From Thalassobius sp034670005 (GTDB lineage: Bacteria > Pseudomonadota > Alphaproteobacteria > Rhodobacterales > Rhodobacteraceae): a DNA stretch of 64,000 nt. How positions within the stretch are numbered: position 1 is the first letter of the stretch; every line of letters begins with the position of its first letter. Both the position numbers and the translations under genes were made by a program. The DNA is taken from positions 248,001-312,000 of the forward strand of contig NZ_JAXMOH010000001.1 of the NCBI RefSeq assembly GCF_034670005.1. Reading direction: 5' to 3'. The notes beneath the pieces are model-generated. The model searched no databases. It saw nothing but the letters and a program-made list of their open reading frames with translations, and was not told where the DNA came from. Below, piece by piece: positions 8,201 to 17,722 of this stretch.

Positions 8201-9106
8201 TCAGTTCCCGTCCTTGAAATCGAGACCCATTTCGGAATAACGCGCGGCTTCGTCCAGCCAGCCGGAGCGCACCTTGACCTGCAGGAACAGATGCACCTTA
8301 CGGCCCAGGAATTCTTCCAATTCCTCGCGCGCGGCCTTGCCGACCGCCTTGATGGTTTCACCCTTATGGCCCAGCAGGATGCCCTTGTGACCGTCGCGGG
8401 CGACATAGATCACCTGATCAATCCGGGCCGATCCGTCCTTGCGTTCTTCCCAGTTCTCGGTTTCCACCGTCAGCTGGTAGGGCAATTCCTGATGCAGCCG
8501 CAGGGTCAGCTTTTCCCGCGTCATTTCGGCGGCGATCATCCGCATCGGCAGATCGGCAATCTGATCTTCGGGATACAGCCACGGGCCTTCGGGCACTTCG
8601 CCCGCCAGCCATTTGCGCAAATCCTCGACCCCATGACCTTTTTCGGCGGAGATCATGAAGGTTTTGACGAAGGGATAGCGGTCGTTCAGTTTCTGCGACA
8701 GCGCCAGCAGCGCCTCGGCCTTGACCCGGTCGATCTTGTTGATCGCCAGCGCGACTTTGCGCCCCTTGCCGATGTCTTCCAGCCCTTCAAGTATCTTTTC
8801 CACCCCTTCGGTCACGCCGCGATGCGCCTCGACCATCAAAACGATGACATCGGCATCCGCAGCACCGCCCCAGGCGGCGGCAACCATCGCCCGGTCCAGC
8901 CGTCGGCGCGGTTTGAACAGGCCGGGCGTATCGACGAAAACGATCTGGGCGTCGCCCTCGATCGCGACGCCGCGAATACGGGTGCGGGTGGTCTGCACCT
9001 TGTGGGTAACGATCGACACTTTCGCTCCGACCATGCGATTGGTCAGGGTCGATTTGCCCGCATTGGGCTCTCCGATCAGGGCAACGAATCCGGCGCGTGT
9101 GGTCAT
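8201..9106 (-). CDS. era: GTPase Era
   Basis: Era binds 16S rRNA and helps mature the 30S subunit. The 301-residue protein has G1 (GEPNAGKST, from about 12), G3 (DTPGLF), G4 (NKID) and a C-terminal KH domain with the GHKGETIK loop. The frame is open to 9154, but MTTRAGFVALIG at 9106 is the normal N-terminus. It lies 120 bases after rnc in the lepB-rnc-era order usual in proteobacteria. Confidence 0.96.
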   Translation of the reverse strand: MTTRAGFVALIGEPNAGKSTLTNRMVGAKVSIVTHKVQTTRTRIRGVAIEGDAQIVFVDTPGLFKPRRRLDRAMVAAAWGGAADADVIVLMVEAHRGVTEGVEKILEGLEDIGKGRKVALAINKIDRVKAEALLALSQKLNDRYPFVKTFMISAEKGHGVEDLRKWLAGEVPEGPWLYPEDQIADLPMRMIAAEMTREKLTLRLHQELPYQLTVETENWEERKDGSARIDQVIYVARDGHKGILLGHKGETIKAVGKAAREELEEFLGRKVHLFLQVKVRSGWLDEAARYSEMGLDFKDGN

Positions 9107-9226
9107 GTGGGCCTCGTGTGATGAAGCGCAGTATGTAGCGACATTGCCAACCATTTACCAGAGCCGGGGCAAGACCGTGAATTCCGGCGTGAATTGCCAA
9201 ATGTTTCCGGCTCGGATACCGCAGCC

Positions 9227-9907
9227 CTACGGCTCCAACCGATCCAGCAGCGCCTTGGCCGCCGCCTGTTCCGCCTGTCGCTTGGACCCGGCGGTGGACT
9301 GTTCGCTGGCGCCGTTGTCCAGTTCGACCTTGATCGTGAAAACCGGCGCGTGATCGGGGCCCGACCGCGACAGCTCGATATATTTCGGCGGGGTCAAGCC
9401 GCGCGCCTGGGCCCATTCCTGCAGACTGGTTTTGGCATCGCGGGCATCGGCATCGACGCTGTCGATCCGTTTACCCCAAAGCCGCAGCACCATATCGCGC
9501 GCCGCCTCGAATCCGGCATCCAGATACACCGCAGCGATCACCGCTTCCATCGCGTCGCCCAACAACGCCTGCTTGCGCCGCCCGCCCGACATCATTTCCG
9601 ACCGGCCCAGTTTCAAAACCGCGCCCAGATCGATTTCTTTCGCCACATCGGCGCAGGCTTCCTTGCGCACCAAGGCGTTGAACCGCGGTGCAAGCTGGCC
9701 TTCGCTTGCCGATTTGTCCCGCGCCAGCAACGCCTCGGACATCGCCAGCCCCAGCACCCGGTCGCCCAGGAATTCCAACCGCTGATTGTCGGCCCGCGTG
9801 GGCGAAGACATCGACGCATGGGTCACCGCACGCACCAACAGATCGGGCCGACCAAAGCGGTGCCCGATCCGTGTCTCGAAGGATTTCAGGTCTGCCGACA
9901 GTTTCAC
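9227..9907 (-). CDS. rnc: Ribonuclease III
   Basis: Cleaves double-stranded RNA, including pre-rRNA. The 226 residues contain the signature NQRLEFLGDRVLG with acidic residues E45 and D49, a second metal site GDAMEAVIAA, and a C-terminal dsRNA-binding domain (about 155-225). Its ATG overlaps the lepB stop by four bases (9904-9907), so translation is coupled. Confidence 0.97.
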   Translation of the reverse strand: MKLSADLKSFETRIGHRFGRPDLLVRAVTHASMSSPTRADNQRLEFLGDRVLGLAMSEALLARDKSASEGQLAPRFNALVRKEACADVAKEIDLGAVLKLGRSEMMSGGRRKQALLGDAMEAVIAAVYLDAGFEAARDMVLRLWGKRIDSVDADARDAKTSLQEWAQARGLTPPKYIELSRSGPDHAPVFTIKVELDNGASEQSTAGSKRQAEQAAAKALLDRLEP

Positions 9908-10728
9908 GACACCGCCTTGAAATAGCGATCCGACCGCCAGGTCCAGAAATACAGCATCGAACGGCCCGAAGACGAGAACATGATCCGGTCAGCCCGGCCG
10001 ATCAGGTTTTCATAGGGCACGAAACCGACGCCACCCGATTGCTGCGGCACCCGGCTATCGGTGGAATTGTCCCGGTTGTCGCCCATGAAGAAATAGTTGC
10101 CCGGGGGCACGGTATAAACCGGCGTATTGTCCAGCGACTGATTTCCGATATTCAGCACCGCGTGTTCGACACCACCCGGCAGGGTTTCAATCTGGCGCGA
10201 TTTGGAACAATCGCCGCCGGTGCCGACAGGGCCGTTTTCACAGCGCGGCCGCAACCGTTGCGGCCCCTGCGCATCGTAGGTTTCGACAAATGCCCCGTCA
10301 TCTTCCAGCTTGACCGCTTCGCCGTTGAGGTACAGCACGCCGTTTTTCACCTGCACGGTGTCGCCCGGCAATCCGATCAGCCGCTTAACATAATCTGCAC
10401 CGCTGACCGGATGACGGAATACGATCACGTCACCGCGTTCGGGTTCCGATCCCATGATCCGGGTGTTGTCCCCATCGAGAAAACCGCAGATGTCTTTGGC
10501 GTCGATACCCAACGGACGGATAGAAGGGCAGGAGGCGTAGGAATAGCCATAGGCCATCTTGTTGACGAACAGGAAATCGCCGATCAGCAACGTGTCCTTC
10601 ATCGACCCGGACGGAATCCAGAATGGCTGAAAGAAAACCGTGCGAAAAACACCCGCGATCAGCAGGGCGTAAACGACCGTCTTGATGGTTTCGACAACGG
10701 CGTTTCCTTGTTTGGCATCGGCGGCCAT
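9904..10728 (-). CDS. lepB: Signal peptidase I
   Basis: Removes signal peptides from exported proteins at the inner membrane. The protein has 274 residues. One membrane helix (about 12-30) is followed by PSGSM, with Ser42 as nucleophile, and by YVKRLIGLPGD, with Lys115 as general base. The C-terminal box GDNRDNSTDSR is intact. The segment with several Cys (about 66-175) is longer than in small SPases but normal for the group. It leads directly into rnc. Confidence 0.96.
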   Translation of the reverse strand: MAADAKQGNAVVETIKTVVYALLIAGVFRTVFFQPFWIPSGSMKDTLLIGDFLFVNKMAYGYSYASCPSIRPLGIDAKDICGFLDGDNTRIMGSEPERGDVIVFRHPVSGADYVKRLIGLPGDTVQVKNGVLYLNGEAVKLEDDGAFVETYDAQGPQRLRPRCENGPVGTGGDCSKSRQIETLPGGVEHAVLNIGNQSLDNTPVYTVPPGNYFFMGDNRDNSTDSRVPQQSGGVGFVPYENLIGRADRIMFSSSGRSMLYFWTWRSDRYFKAVS

Positions 10729-10785
10729 TTGGACTTCTCCTGAATTGCATAGCTGAGGGCTAGATGAGCGGATGGAACCGGCGTG

Positions 10786-11199
10786 TCAACCCGGAGGGGG
10801 CGCCGACGGGCGGGCTTCGATCACGACAAAGGCCTGTGCCCAGGGGTGATCGTCGGTCAGGGTGACGTGAATGATCGCTTCGTACCCCGGCGGGGTCATG
10901 TCTTGCAGACGCGCCTTGGCCCAGCCGGTCAGTTCCATCACCGGCTGGCCGGTATGCAGGTTGCTGACAGCCATGTCTTTCCAGCTGATCCCCATCCGCA
11001 ATCCGGTCCCCAGCGCCTTGGAACAGGCTTCTTTCGCGGCCCAGCGCTTGGCATAGGTTCCCGCCGTGTCCTTGCGCCGCTCGGCCTTGCGCTGCTCGAC
11101 CTCGCTGAAAACCCGATTGCGGAACCGGTCGCCGAACCGGTCCAGCGTTCCGGCAATGCGGTCGATATTGGCCAGATCCGTACCGACGCCAAGGATCAT
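10786..11199 (-). CDS. acpS: Holo-[acyl-carrier-protein] synthase
   Basis: Transfers 4'-phosphopantetheine from CoA to acyl carrier protein. It has 137 residues with the metal-binding start MILGVGTDLANIDRI and the second motif RWAAKEACSKALGTG. The frame is open to 11292, but the ATG at 11197-11199 gives the standard length. It sits between pdxJ and lepB, as in many alphaproteobacteria. Confidence 0.95.
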   Translation of the reverse strand: MILGVGTDLANIDRIAGTLDRFGDRFRNRVFSEVEQRKAERRKDTAGTYAKRWAAKEACSKALGTGLRMGISWKDMAVSNLHTGQPVMELTGWAKARLQDMTPPGYEAIIHVTLTDDHPWAQAFVVIEARPSAPPPG

Positions 11200-11275
11200 C
11201 GCGCCACCTTCCCGGCAACACCGCAAAGCGTTTCGAACAGTCCGGGCAGTTTTGCGTACAAGCAAGCGGTGCAGA

Positions 11276-12025
11276 TCACCCCCGGACCTCATCCATCAGA
11301 CGGCGCATTTCCTCGATCGCCGGAACCAGCCCGCGGAAAATCGCCTCGCCGATGATGAAATGGCCAATATTCAGTTCCATCACTTCGGGGAAAGCCGCAA
11401 TCGGCTGCACGGTGTCATAGGTCAGCCCGTGACCGGCATGCACCTCAAGCCCCAAAGAATGGGCATAGGCAGACATCTCGTGCAGCGCCTGCAATTCGCG
11501 GTCATGATCGTCCATCCTGCCTTCGGCATGGGCATCGCAATAGGCGCCGGTATGCAGCTCGATCACCTGTGCGCCGATCCGCGCTGCGGCTTCGATCTGT
11601 TTGCGATCGGCGGCGATGAAAATCGACACACGGCAGCCCGCGTCACGCAAAGGTGCGATGAAATGGGCCAGCCGGTTTTCTTCGCGCGCCACTTCCAGCC
11701 CGCCCTCGGTGGTGCGTTCTTCGCGCTTTTCAGGTACGATACAGACCGCATGTGGCTTATGCCGCAGCGCGATCTTCTGCATTTCCTCGGTCGCCGCCAT
11801 TTCGAAATTGAGCGGCACCGACAGCACCTCCATCAGCCCGTCGATATCGGCATCAGAAATATGACGGCGGTCTTCGCGCAAATGCGCGGTAATTCCATCC
11901 GCACCAGCGTCCTGCGCCAGCCGCGCCGCCCGCAGCGGATCGGGATAGGCACCGCCCCGCGCATTCCGAACCGTTGCCACATGATCGATATTCACGCCAA
12001 GGCGCAGTTTCCCCAAGGGCTGCAT
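11276..12025 (-). CDS. pdxJ: Pyridoxine 5'-phosphate synthase
   Basis: Condenses 1-deoxyxylulose 5-phosphate with 3-amino-2-oxopropyl phosphate to make pyridoxine phosphate (vitamin B6). It has 249 residues with LGVNIDHVATVRNARG at the start, a TIM barrel, and HAGHGLTYDTV near the phosphate site. An upstream ATG at 12052 is in frame, but the ATG at 12023-12025 has AGGAGA seven bases upstream. It is part of the rsh-to-lepB gene series. Confidence 0.95.
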   Translation of the reverse strand: MQPLGKLRLGVNIDHVATVRNARGGAYPDPLRAARLAQDAGADGITAHLREDRRHISDADIDGLMEVLSVPLNFEMAATEEMQKIALRHKPHAVCIVPEKREERTTEGGLEVAREENRLAHFIAPLRDAGCRVSIFIAADRKQIEAAARIGAQVIELHTGAYCDAHAEGRMDDHDRELQALHEMSAYAHSLGLEVHAGHGLTYDTVQPIAAFPEVMELNIGHFIIGEAIFRGLVPAIEEMRRLMDEVRG

Positions 12026-12069
12026 CGCCTTCTCCTGTCTTCCAATGACCATCCCCGTCAGCGGGCACC

Positions 12070-12729
12070 CTAATCGCGTTTGGACCGGTCGTCAGCCTTC
12101 AGATGTGCTTTTTTCTTCAGCGCGCTGAATTTCGCCTTCAGCACCCCTTTGCGCCGGTGCTGATAGGCGCGGATCAGCGGTACCGAAATGTAATAAGCGA
12201 TCAGCCCGGCAATGATACCGGGAACGATGCCACCAATCATATAAGGGAAGAAAACTTCGTCATAGAACACTTCCAAACGATGCCATTCCATATCGGCATC
12301 GGTAAAAATGGCAAAGAAATTGTGTTGCAGATCGGCGCTCGCATCAAGGAACTTTCCGGCCAGCGACCGCTGCACTTCTTCGTGATGCAAATGACGGCCC
12401 ATAAGGAAATAGCCGGTCTTCATCGAAATCAATCCGATCGGCAGATAGGTCAGCGGATTGCCGAAAAACGTGCCCAGCAGCGACGCCAGGATATTGCCGC
12501 GCAGGATAAAGGCCAAACTACCGGCCACCACAAAATGCAGTCCGAAAAACGGGGTGAAGGTGGTGAACACGCCGGCAAAGATACCGCGGGCGATCTTTTC
12601 GGGCGAATCGGGCAGCCGGTGCAGCCTGTGTTTCACGTATTGCGCCGCCCGCCCCCAACCGCCGCGGGGCCAGAAGAATTCAAACACGATCCTCCAGATC
12701 GGTCGACGGTCGCGGCGTTTGAAAACCAA
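12070..12729 (-). CDS. DUF2062 membrane protein
   Basis: 219 residues. The DUF2062 core (about 35-180) has RGIFAGVFTTFTPFFGLH, GNPLTYLPIG and hydrophobic segments near 55-75, 90-110 and 160-185, with a basic C-terminal tail. The family is a widespread inner-membrane protein of unknown function. It lies between rsh and pdxJ on the same strand. Confidence 0.85.
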   Translation of the reverse strand: MVFKRRDRRPIWRIVFEFFWPRGGWGRAAQYVKHRLHRLPDSPEKIARGIFAGVFTTFTPFFGLHFVVAGSLAFILRGNILASLLGTFFGNPLTYLPIGLISMKTGYFLMGRHLHHEEVQRSLAGKFLDASADLQHNFFAIFTDADMEWHRLEVFYDEVFFPYMIGGIVPGIIAGLIAYYISVPLIRAYQHRRKGVLKAKFSALKKKAHLKADDRSKRD

Positions 12730-12746
12730 GGCTTACCGCCCTCCTG

Positions 12747-14879
12747 CTAGCCCGCTTGCATATTTGCGCGTGTCGGATCCCGGTGTCGCTGGACCGCCGC
12801 GACATCGCTTTCGGCTTCCAGCGCAGACATGACCGAATGCAGATGTTCGGCATCCCTGAGTTCGATATCGATCAGCAACCGGAAGAAATCGGGCTTACGG
12901 TCGACGAATACCAGATCGGCAATATTGGCCTTCTGTTCGCCGATCAATGTGCAAATACGTCCCAGCACCCCGGCATCGTTGCCGATGGTGATATTCAGCG
13001 TGGTGGTGTGAATCGCCGGATGCTTGCCCGCGTGCCAATGCAAATCCATCCAGCGGTCAGGTTGGTCTTCGTAATTCGCCAGCGCCTCGCAATCAATGGC
13101 ATGCACGATCACGCCCTTGCCGCGATGGGAAATCCCGACGATGCGCTCGCCCGGCAAGGGCTGGCAGCAGCGCGCGATGGTGAAATGCTGATCATGCGAC
13201 AGACCCACCACCGCACCGCGCAATTCGATATCGTCGGATTCTGCTTCGCTCAGCTCGGGGTAAACCGCGTGCAGCACATCGCGGGTGGTCAGCTCGGCGC
13301 TGCCCAGCTGGGCCAGCAGCATATCGGTATCTTCCAGCCGCAGGTTCCGGGCCGCGGTTTCCAGCGCCTTGTCGGTGGCCTTCTTGCCCACATGTTCAAA
13401 GGCCGAGCGCGCAAGTTCCCGGCCCAGTTTGGAAAACCGTTCGCGGTCCACTTCGCGCAGCGCCCGACGGATCGCAGTACGCGCCTTGCCGGTGGTGGCG
13501 ATATCGAGCCAGGTCGCTTGCGGTGTCTGGCCTTCGGCGGTGATGATCTCGACGGACTGACCATTCTTGACCCGGGTCCACAAAGGCACCCGCATCCCGT
13601 CGATCTTGGCCCCGACACAGGCATTGCCGATCCGGGTGTGGATGGCATAGGCGAAATCAATCGGCGTTGCGCCTTTGGGCAATTTCACCACTTCGCCCTT
13701 AGGGGTGAAGCAGAACACCTTGTCGGTGTACATTTCCAGTTTCACCGCTTCCAGGAAAGCGTGGTGATCCTCTTCGGCGTCGAATTGTTCGGTCAGCCCG
13801 GCCAGCCATTTGGCCGGATCGACCGCGAACGGGTTCATCGCCCGCACCCCGTCCCGATAGGACCAATGCGCCGCCACCCCGGTTTCGGCAACGTCGTGCA
13901 TCTGCCGGGTGCGGATCTGTACCTCGACCCGTTTGCCGTCGCGGCCCGATACGGTGGTGTGGATCGACCGGTAGCCATTCGATTTCGGTTGGCTGATGTA
14001 ATCCTTGAACCGCCCGGGCACCGCCCGCCAGCGTTGATGGATCACCCCCAGGGCCCGGTAACAGTCATCTTCGCTATTGGTGATCACCCGGAACCCGTAA
14101 ATATCGGACAAACGTGAAAAGCCCACGTCCTTCTCTGACATCTTACGCCAGATCGAATAGGGCTTTTTAGCGCGGCCGAAAACCTGAGCGTCGATACTGA
14201 CCCCTTCCAGCTCATGACGCATGTCGCCAGTGATACGGTGGATCACATCGCCGGTTTCATTCTGCAGCATGACAAACCGCCGCATGATCGAAGCGCGCGC
14301 TTCGGGGTTCAGCACCTTAAATGCCAGATCTTCCAGTTCGTCGCGCATCGACTGCATCCCCATGCGCCCGGCCAGCGGGGCATAGATTTCCATCGTTTCA
14401 CGCGCTTTCTGCGACTGCTTGTCCGGGCGCATCGCCTTGATCGTGCGCATATTGTGCAACCGGTCTGCCAGCTTGACCAGGATCACCCGCAGGTCCTTGG
14501 ACATGGCCATGAACAGCTTGCGGAAATTTTCCGCCTGTTTGGTTTCGGAACTGGAGAGTTGCAGATTGGTCAGCTTGGTGACGCCATCGACCAGATCGGC
14601 GATTTCCCTGCCAAACCGCTTTTCGACCTCGGAATAGGATGCCTTGGTGTCTTCGACTGTATCGTGCAGCAGCGCCGTCACGATGGTCGCGTCATCCAGA
14701 CGCTGTTCGGTCAGGATCGCGGCCACGGCAACGGGATGACTGAAATAGGGTTCACCCGAATGACGGAACTGGCCGTCATGCATGGCAAGGCCGAACGCAT
14801 AGGCCTCGCGCAGCATATTTTCGTTGGTTTTGGGGTTATAATTGTGGACCAGAGCGATCAGGTCATCAACCGCGATCAT
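12747..14879 (-). CDS. rsh: Bifunctional (p)ppGpp synthetase/hydrolase (Rel/SpoT homologue)
   Basis: Makes and degrades the stringent-response alarmone. The 710 residues hold an HD hydrolase domain (LLHDTVEDT; H72-D73 and E76-D77), a synthetase domain (YGFRVITNSEDDCYRALG), a TGS domain (EVVKLPKGATPIDFAYAIHT), a helical region, and a C-terminal ACT domain. Both active sites look intact, as expected for the single alphaproteobacterial Rsh. It is followed by DUF2062 and preceded by rpoZ, the usual arrangement. Starvation control of this cluster is plausible but not visible in the sequence. Confidence 0.96.
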   Translation of the reverse strand: MIAVDDLIALVHNYNPKTNENMLREAYAFGLAMHDGQFRHSGEPYFSHPVAVAAILTEQRLDDATIVTALLHDTVEDTKASYSEVEKRFGREIADLVDGVTKLTNLQLSSSETKQAENFRKLFMAMSKDLRVILVKLADRLHNMRTIKAMRPDKQSQKARETMEIYAPLAGRMGMQSMRDELEDLAFKVLNPEARASIMRRFVMLQNETGDVIHRITGDMRHELEGVSIDAQVFGRAKKPYSIWRKMSEKDVGFSRLSDIYGFRVITNSEDDCYRALGVIHQRWRAVPGRFKDYISQPKSNGYRSIHTTVSGRDGKRVEVQIRTRQMHDVAETGVAAHWSYRDGVRAMNPFAVDPAKWLAGLTEQFDAEEDHHAFLEAVKLEMYTDKVFCFTPKGEVVKLPKGATPIDFAYAIHTRIGNACVGAKIDGMRVPLWTRVKNGQSVEIITAEGQTPQATWLDIATTGKARTAIRRALREVDRERFSKLGRELARSAFEHVGKKATDKALETAARNLRLEDTDMLLAQLGSAELTTRDVLHAVYPELSEAESDDIELRGAVVGLSHDQHFTIARCCQPLPGERIVGISHRGKGVIVHAIDCEALANYEDQPDRWMDLHWHAGKHPAIHTTTLNITIGNDAGVLGRICTLIGEQKANIADLVFVDRKPDFFRLLIDIELRDAEHLHSVMSALEAESDVAAVQRHRDPTRANMQAG

Positions 14880-14909
14880 CTTGTCCGACTTCCCCTCGTG
14901 CGGAACAGG

Positions 14910-15266
14910 TTAGCCCTGCCCTTGCGCTTCCATCAACTGACGCAGCAGCATTTCTTCGGACATGTCGTCCTCGGCGGGCTTGTCCGCTTCGCCACCGCCC
15001 ATCAACAGAGCCATGGAATCTTCTTCCGGCTCGTCGACTTCGATCTGAGTCTGGTTGCTTTCGATCAGACGCTCGCGCAAATCTTCGGCCGATTGGGTTT
15101 CCTCGGCGATTTCGCGCAGGGCCACAACCGGGTTCTTGTCGTTGTCGCGATCCACGGTCAGCGCGGAACCGGACGCAATTTCGCGGGCGCGATGCGATGC
15201 AAGCATCACCAGCTCGAAACGGTTCGGAACCTTGTCTACGCAATCTTCAACGGTAACACGGGCCAT
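14910..15266 (-). CDS. rpoZ: RNA polymerase omega subunit
   Basis: 118 residues starting MARVTVEDCVDKVPNRFELVMLA, the omega signature, with HRAREIASG following. The acidic C-terminal extension (about 75-118) is typical of alphaproteobacteria. The frame is open to 15389, but this ATG gives the conserved start. rpoZ lies 30 bases before rsh, as in many proteobacteria. Confidence 0.95.
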   Translation of the reverse strand: MARVTVEDCVDKVPNRFELVMLASHRAREIASGSALTVDRDNDKNPVVALREIAEETQSAEDLRERLIESNQTQIEVDEPEEDSMALLMGGGEADKPAEDDMSEEMLLRQLMEAQGQG

Positions 15267-15340
15267 CGGGGCACTCCAATCAGGGGCAGGCAATAGAAGG
15301 GGTGTATGTAAGGCGGCAGACCGTGCTTGACAAGGCGAAA

Positions 15341-15916
15341 TCACATCGCAACCACCTCGTTTTTCGCCATTTTCGGCAATTCTGCGCACATTTCCGAGAC
15401 ACTCTTACCCAAGATTGGATGTTTCCAGTCCGGCGCGACATCGCAAAGCGGCACCAAAACAAAGGCCCGGTCCTGAATCCGGGGATGTGGCAGAATCAGT
15501 TGCCCCGGCGCGAACGCCATCTGGTCCGAAATCGGCAGGTCGATCCAATGCAGGACTGCGTCCCGGTCCGGCAGAATATGGTTACCAACGGCAATTAAAT
15601 CCAAATCGAGCGTCCGCCCGACCCACCTGGCTGCGTCTTTTGGTCTTTTTCTACCAAACCTCTTTTCTACCTTGTGTAGTACAGACAGTATTTCTACGGG
15701 AGTTTTTTCCGTACGGCAACGTAGGGCACCATTGACATAGTCGGGACCGGCCCCTTGAGGGAAGCAAGGCGTTCTAAACAATCGACTTTCTTCGATTACC
15801 TCAATCCCTTCACCGGGCAGCATCGCGATGGCTTTACGCAGGGTATCCTCGGGCAACTCGCCTGCAAGTGGCAGATTAGCGCCAAACGCGATCAATATAT
15901 CCTGAGTAGCATCCAT
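15341..15916 (-). CDS. folK: 2-amino-4-hydroxy-6-hydroxymethyldihydropteridine diphosphokinase
   Basis: Transfers pyrophosphate from ATP to the pterin in folate synthesis. It has 191 residues. The pterin/ATP loops are visible: FGANLP near the start, SRLFRTPCFP, and RWVGRTLDLDLIAVG with the Mg-binding Asp residues, then LPHPRIQDRAFVLVPL. The ATG at 15914-15916 gives a normal HPPK start; the upstream extension to 15988 has no support. It precedes rpoZ with a 74-base gap. Confidence 0.93.
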   Translation of the reverse strand: MDATQDILIAFGANLPLAGELPEDTLRKAIAMLPGEGIEVIEESRLFRTPCFPQGAGPDYVNGALRCRTEKTPVEILSVLHKVEKRFGRKRPKDAARWVGRTLDLDLIAVGNHILPDRDAVLHWIDLPISDQMAFAPGQLILPHPRIQDRAFVLVPLCDVAPDWKHPILGKSVSEMCAELPKMAKNEVVAM

Positions 15917-16059
15917 ACGCCAACCTATCCCTTTGATACTCTTGCGCAACTTGCGCCACCTGCCAATACACCCTATTTTTGTATACAAGCGCGGCGATGA
16001 TTTTTTTATTCCTTACACTCACGGACTTGTCGCCAAGCTGATAATCGGAAGGAAATTTG

Positions 16060-16629
16060 ATGTTCTACAAAGACGAACGGCTGGCGCTGTTCATCGATGG
16101 GTCCAACCTGTATGCAGCCGCAAAGGCGCTTGGCTTCGATATCGACTACAAGCTGCTTCGGCAAGAATTCATGCGCCGCGGGAAGTTGCTGCGCGCATTC
16201 TACTACACAGCGCTGTTGGAGAATGATGAATATTCTCCGATCCGCCCGCTGGTAGACTGGTTGCATTACAACGGGTTCACCATGGTGACCAAACCGGCCA
16301 AGGAATATACCGACAGCCAGGGCCGACGTAAGGTCAAGGGCAATATGGATATCGAACTGACCGTCGATGCCATGGAACTGGCCCCGCGCGTCGACCATAT
16401 CGTGCTGTTCTCCGGCGACGGCGATTTCCGCCCGCTGGTGGAAAGCCTGCAGCGCCAGGGCGTTCGGGTTTCAGTGGTGTCCACGATCCGCAGCCAACCG
16501 CCAATGATCGCTGACGAATTGCGTCGCCAGGCCGATAATTTCATCGAACTGGACGAACTCAAGGACGTGATCGGCCGGCCTCCGCGCGAAATGCCCGTGG
16601 ATCGCGAAGCCGCGTATACAGCAGAATAA
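16060..16629 (+). CDS. NYN-domain (LabA/DUF88) family protein
   Basis: 189 residues of the PIN-like NYN nuclease fold. FIDGSNLYAAAK carries the first Asp, and FSGDGDFRPLVE the second acidic cluster, both expected in a metal-dependent RNase site. The computed frame begins at TTG 16057; the ATG one codon later (16060) has GGAAGGAAA upstream and is the better start. It is divergent from folK. Actual RNA target is unknown. Confidence 0.88.
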   Translation: MFYKDERLALFIDGSNLYAAAKALGFDIDYKLLRQEFMRRGKLLRAFYYTALLENDEYSPIRPLVDWLHYNGFTMVTKPAKEYTDSQGRRKVKGNMDIELTVDAMELAPRVDHIVLFSGDGDFRPLVESLQRQGVRVSVVSTIRSQPPMIADELRRQADNFIELDELKDVIGRPPREMPVDREAAYTAE

Positions 16630-16656
16630 GACAGGTCCGGCGTGATCCTGAACAGA

Positions 16657-16684
16657 CGGGGCTGCCTTTGGCGGCCCCGTTTTG
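16657..16684 (+). terminator. Intrinsic terminator after the NYN gene
   Basis: CGGGGCTGCC and GGCGGCCCCG form a stem around TTT (one mismatch), followed by TTTT. It is 27 bases after the NYN stop and 85 bases before ispH. Confidence 0.75.
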
Positions 16685-16769
16685 CATTCCGGGCACGGCA
16701 CCGGAAGGATGTCAGGGGCTGGACCTGTGGGGCTCTTGGCCTTACCTCTGAGCGGACAGGAGACCGCAA

Positions 16770-17720
16770 ATGACAAAACCGCCCCTTACCCTTTATCTGG
16801 CCGCACCACGCGGGTTTTGCGCCGGTGTCGACCGCGCCATCAAGATCGTCGAAATGGCGATCCAGAAATGGGGCGCGCCGGTCTATGTCCGCCACGAGAT
16901 CGTACACAACAAATTCGTCGTCGACAGCCTGAAGGACCAAGGCGCGATTTTCGTCGAGGAACTGGGCGAATGCCCCGATGACCGGCCGGTGATCTTTTCT
17001 GCCCATGGGGTACCGAAATCGGTACCCGCAGCGGCGCAGGCACGGCAGATGATCTATGTCGATGCCACCTGCCCATTGGTCAGCAAGGTCCATATCGAAG
17101 CCGAAAGACATTCCGAACAGGGGCTTCAGATCATCATGATCGGCCATGCAGGCCACCCCGAAACCATCGGCACGATGGGGCAATTGCCCGAAGGCGAGGT
17201 GCTGCTGGTCGAAACCGTTGACGATGTGGCATCGGTTGATGTGCGCGACCCTGCCAAACTGGCCTTCGTGACCCAGACCACCCTGTCGATCGATGATACC
17301 AAGGATATCGTCGCCGCCCTTCAGACGCGCTTCCCGGCCATTCAGGGTCCGCATAAGGAAGACATCTGTTACGCCACCACCAACCGGCAGGAATCGGTCA
17401 AGGCGATGGCACCACGGATCGACGCATTACTGGTCGTTGGTGCGCCGAATTCATCGAATTCCCGCCGCTTGGTCGAGGTTGGCGCACGCAATGGCTGCGC
17501 CTATGCCCAACTGGTACAGCGCGCCACGGATATCGACTGGCGTGCGCTGGACGGGATTGCGTCCATCGGGATCACCGCCGGGGCCTCGGCCCCCGAGGTT
17601 CTGGTCGACGAAGTCATCGCCGCCCTGCGCGACCGTTTCGAGGTGGCCGTGACCGAGGTCGAGACCGCCAAGGAAAACGTCGAATTCAAAGTCCCGCGCG
17701 TGTTGCGCGAACCGGCCTGA
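16770..17720 (+). CDS. ispH: 4-hydroxy-3-methylbut-2-enyl diphosphate reductase
   Basis: Last step of the MEP isoprenoid pathway, making IPP and DMAPP at a [4Fe-4S] cluster. It has 316 residues. The three cluster cysteines are in PRGFCAGVDRA, DATCPLVSKVH and EDICYATTNRQ, and the SAHGVP and TTLSIDDT motifs are present. It is followed two bases later by the broken methyltransferase gene and then rnhA, probably one transcript. Confidence 0.96.
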   Translation: MTKPPLTLYLAAPRGFCAGVDRAIKIVEMAIQKWGAPVYVRHEIVHNKFVVDSLKDQGAIFVEELGECPDDRPVIFSAHGVPKSVPAAAQARQMIYVDATCPLVSKVHIEAERHSEQGLQIIMIGHAGHPETIGTMGQLPEGEVLLVETVDDVASVDVRDPAKLAFVTQTTLSIDDTKDIVAALQTRFPAIQGPHKEDICYATTNRQESVKAMAPRIDALLVVGAPNSSNSRRLVEVGARNGCAYAQLVQRATDIDWRALDGIASIGITAGASAPEVLVDEVIAALRDRFEVAVTEVETAKENVEFKVPRVLREPA

Positions 17721-17722
17721 GA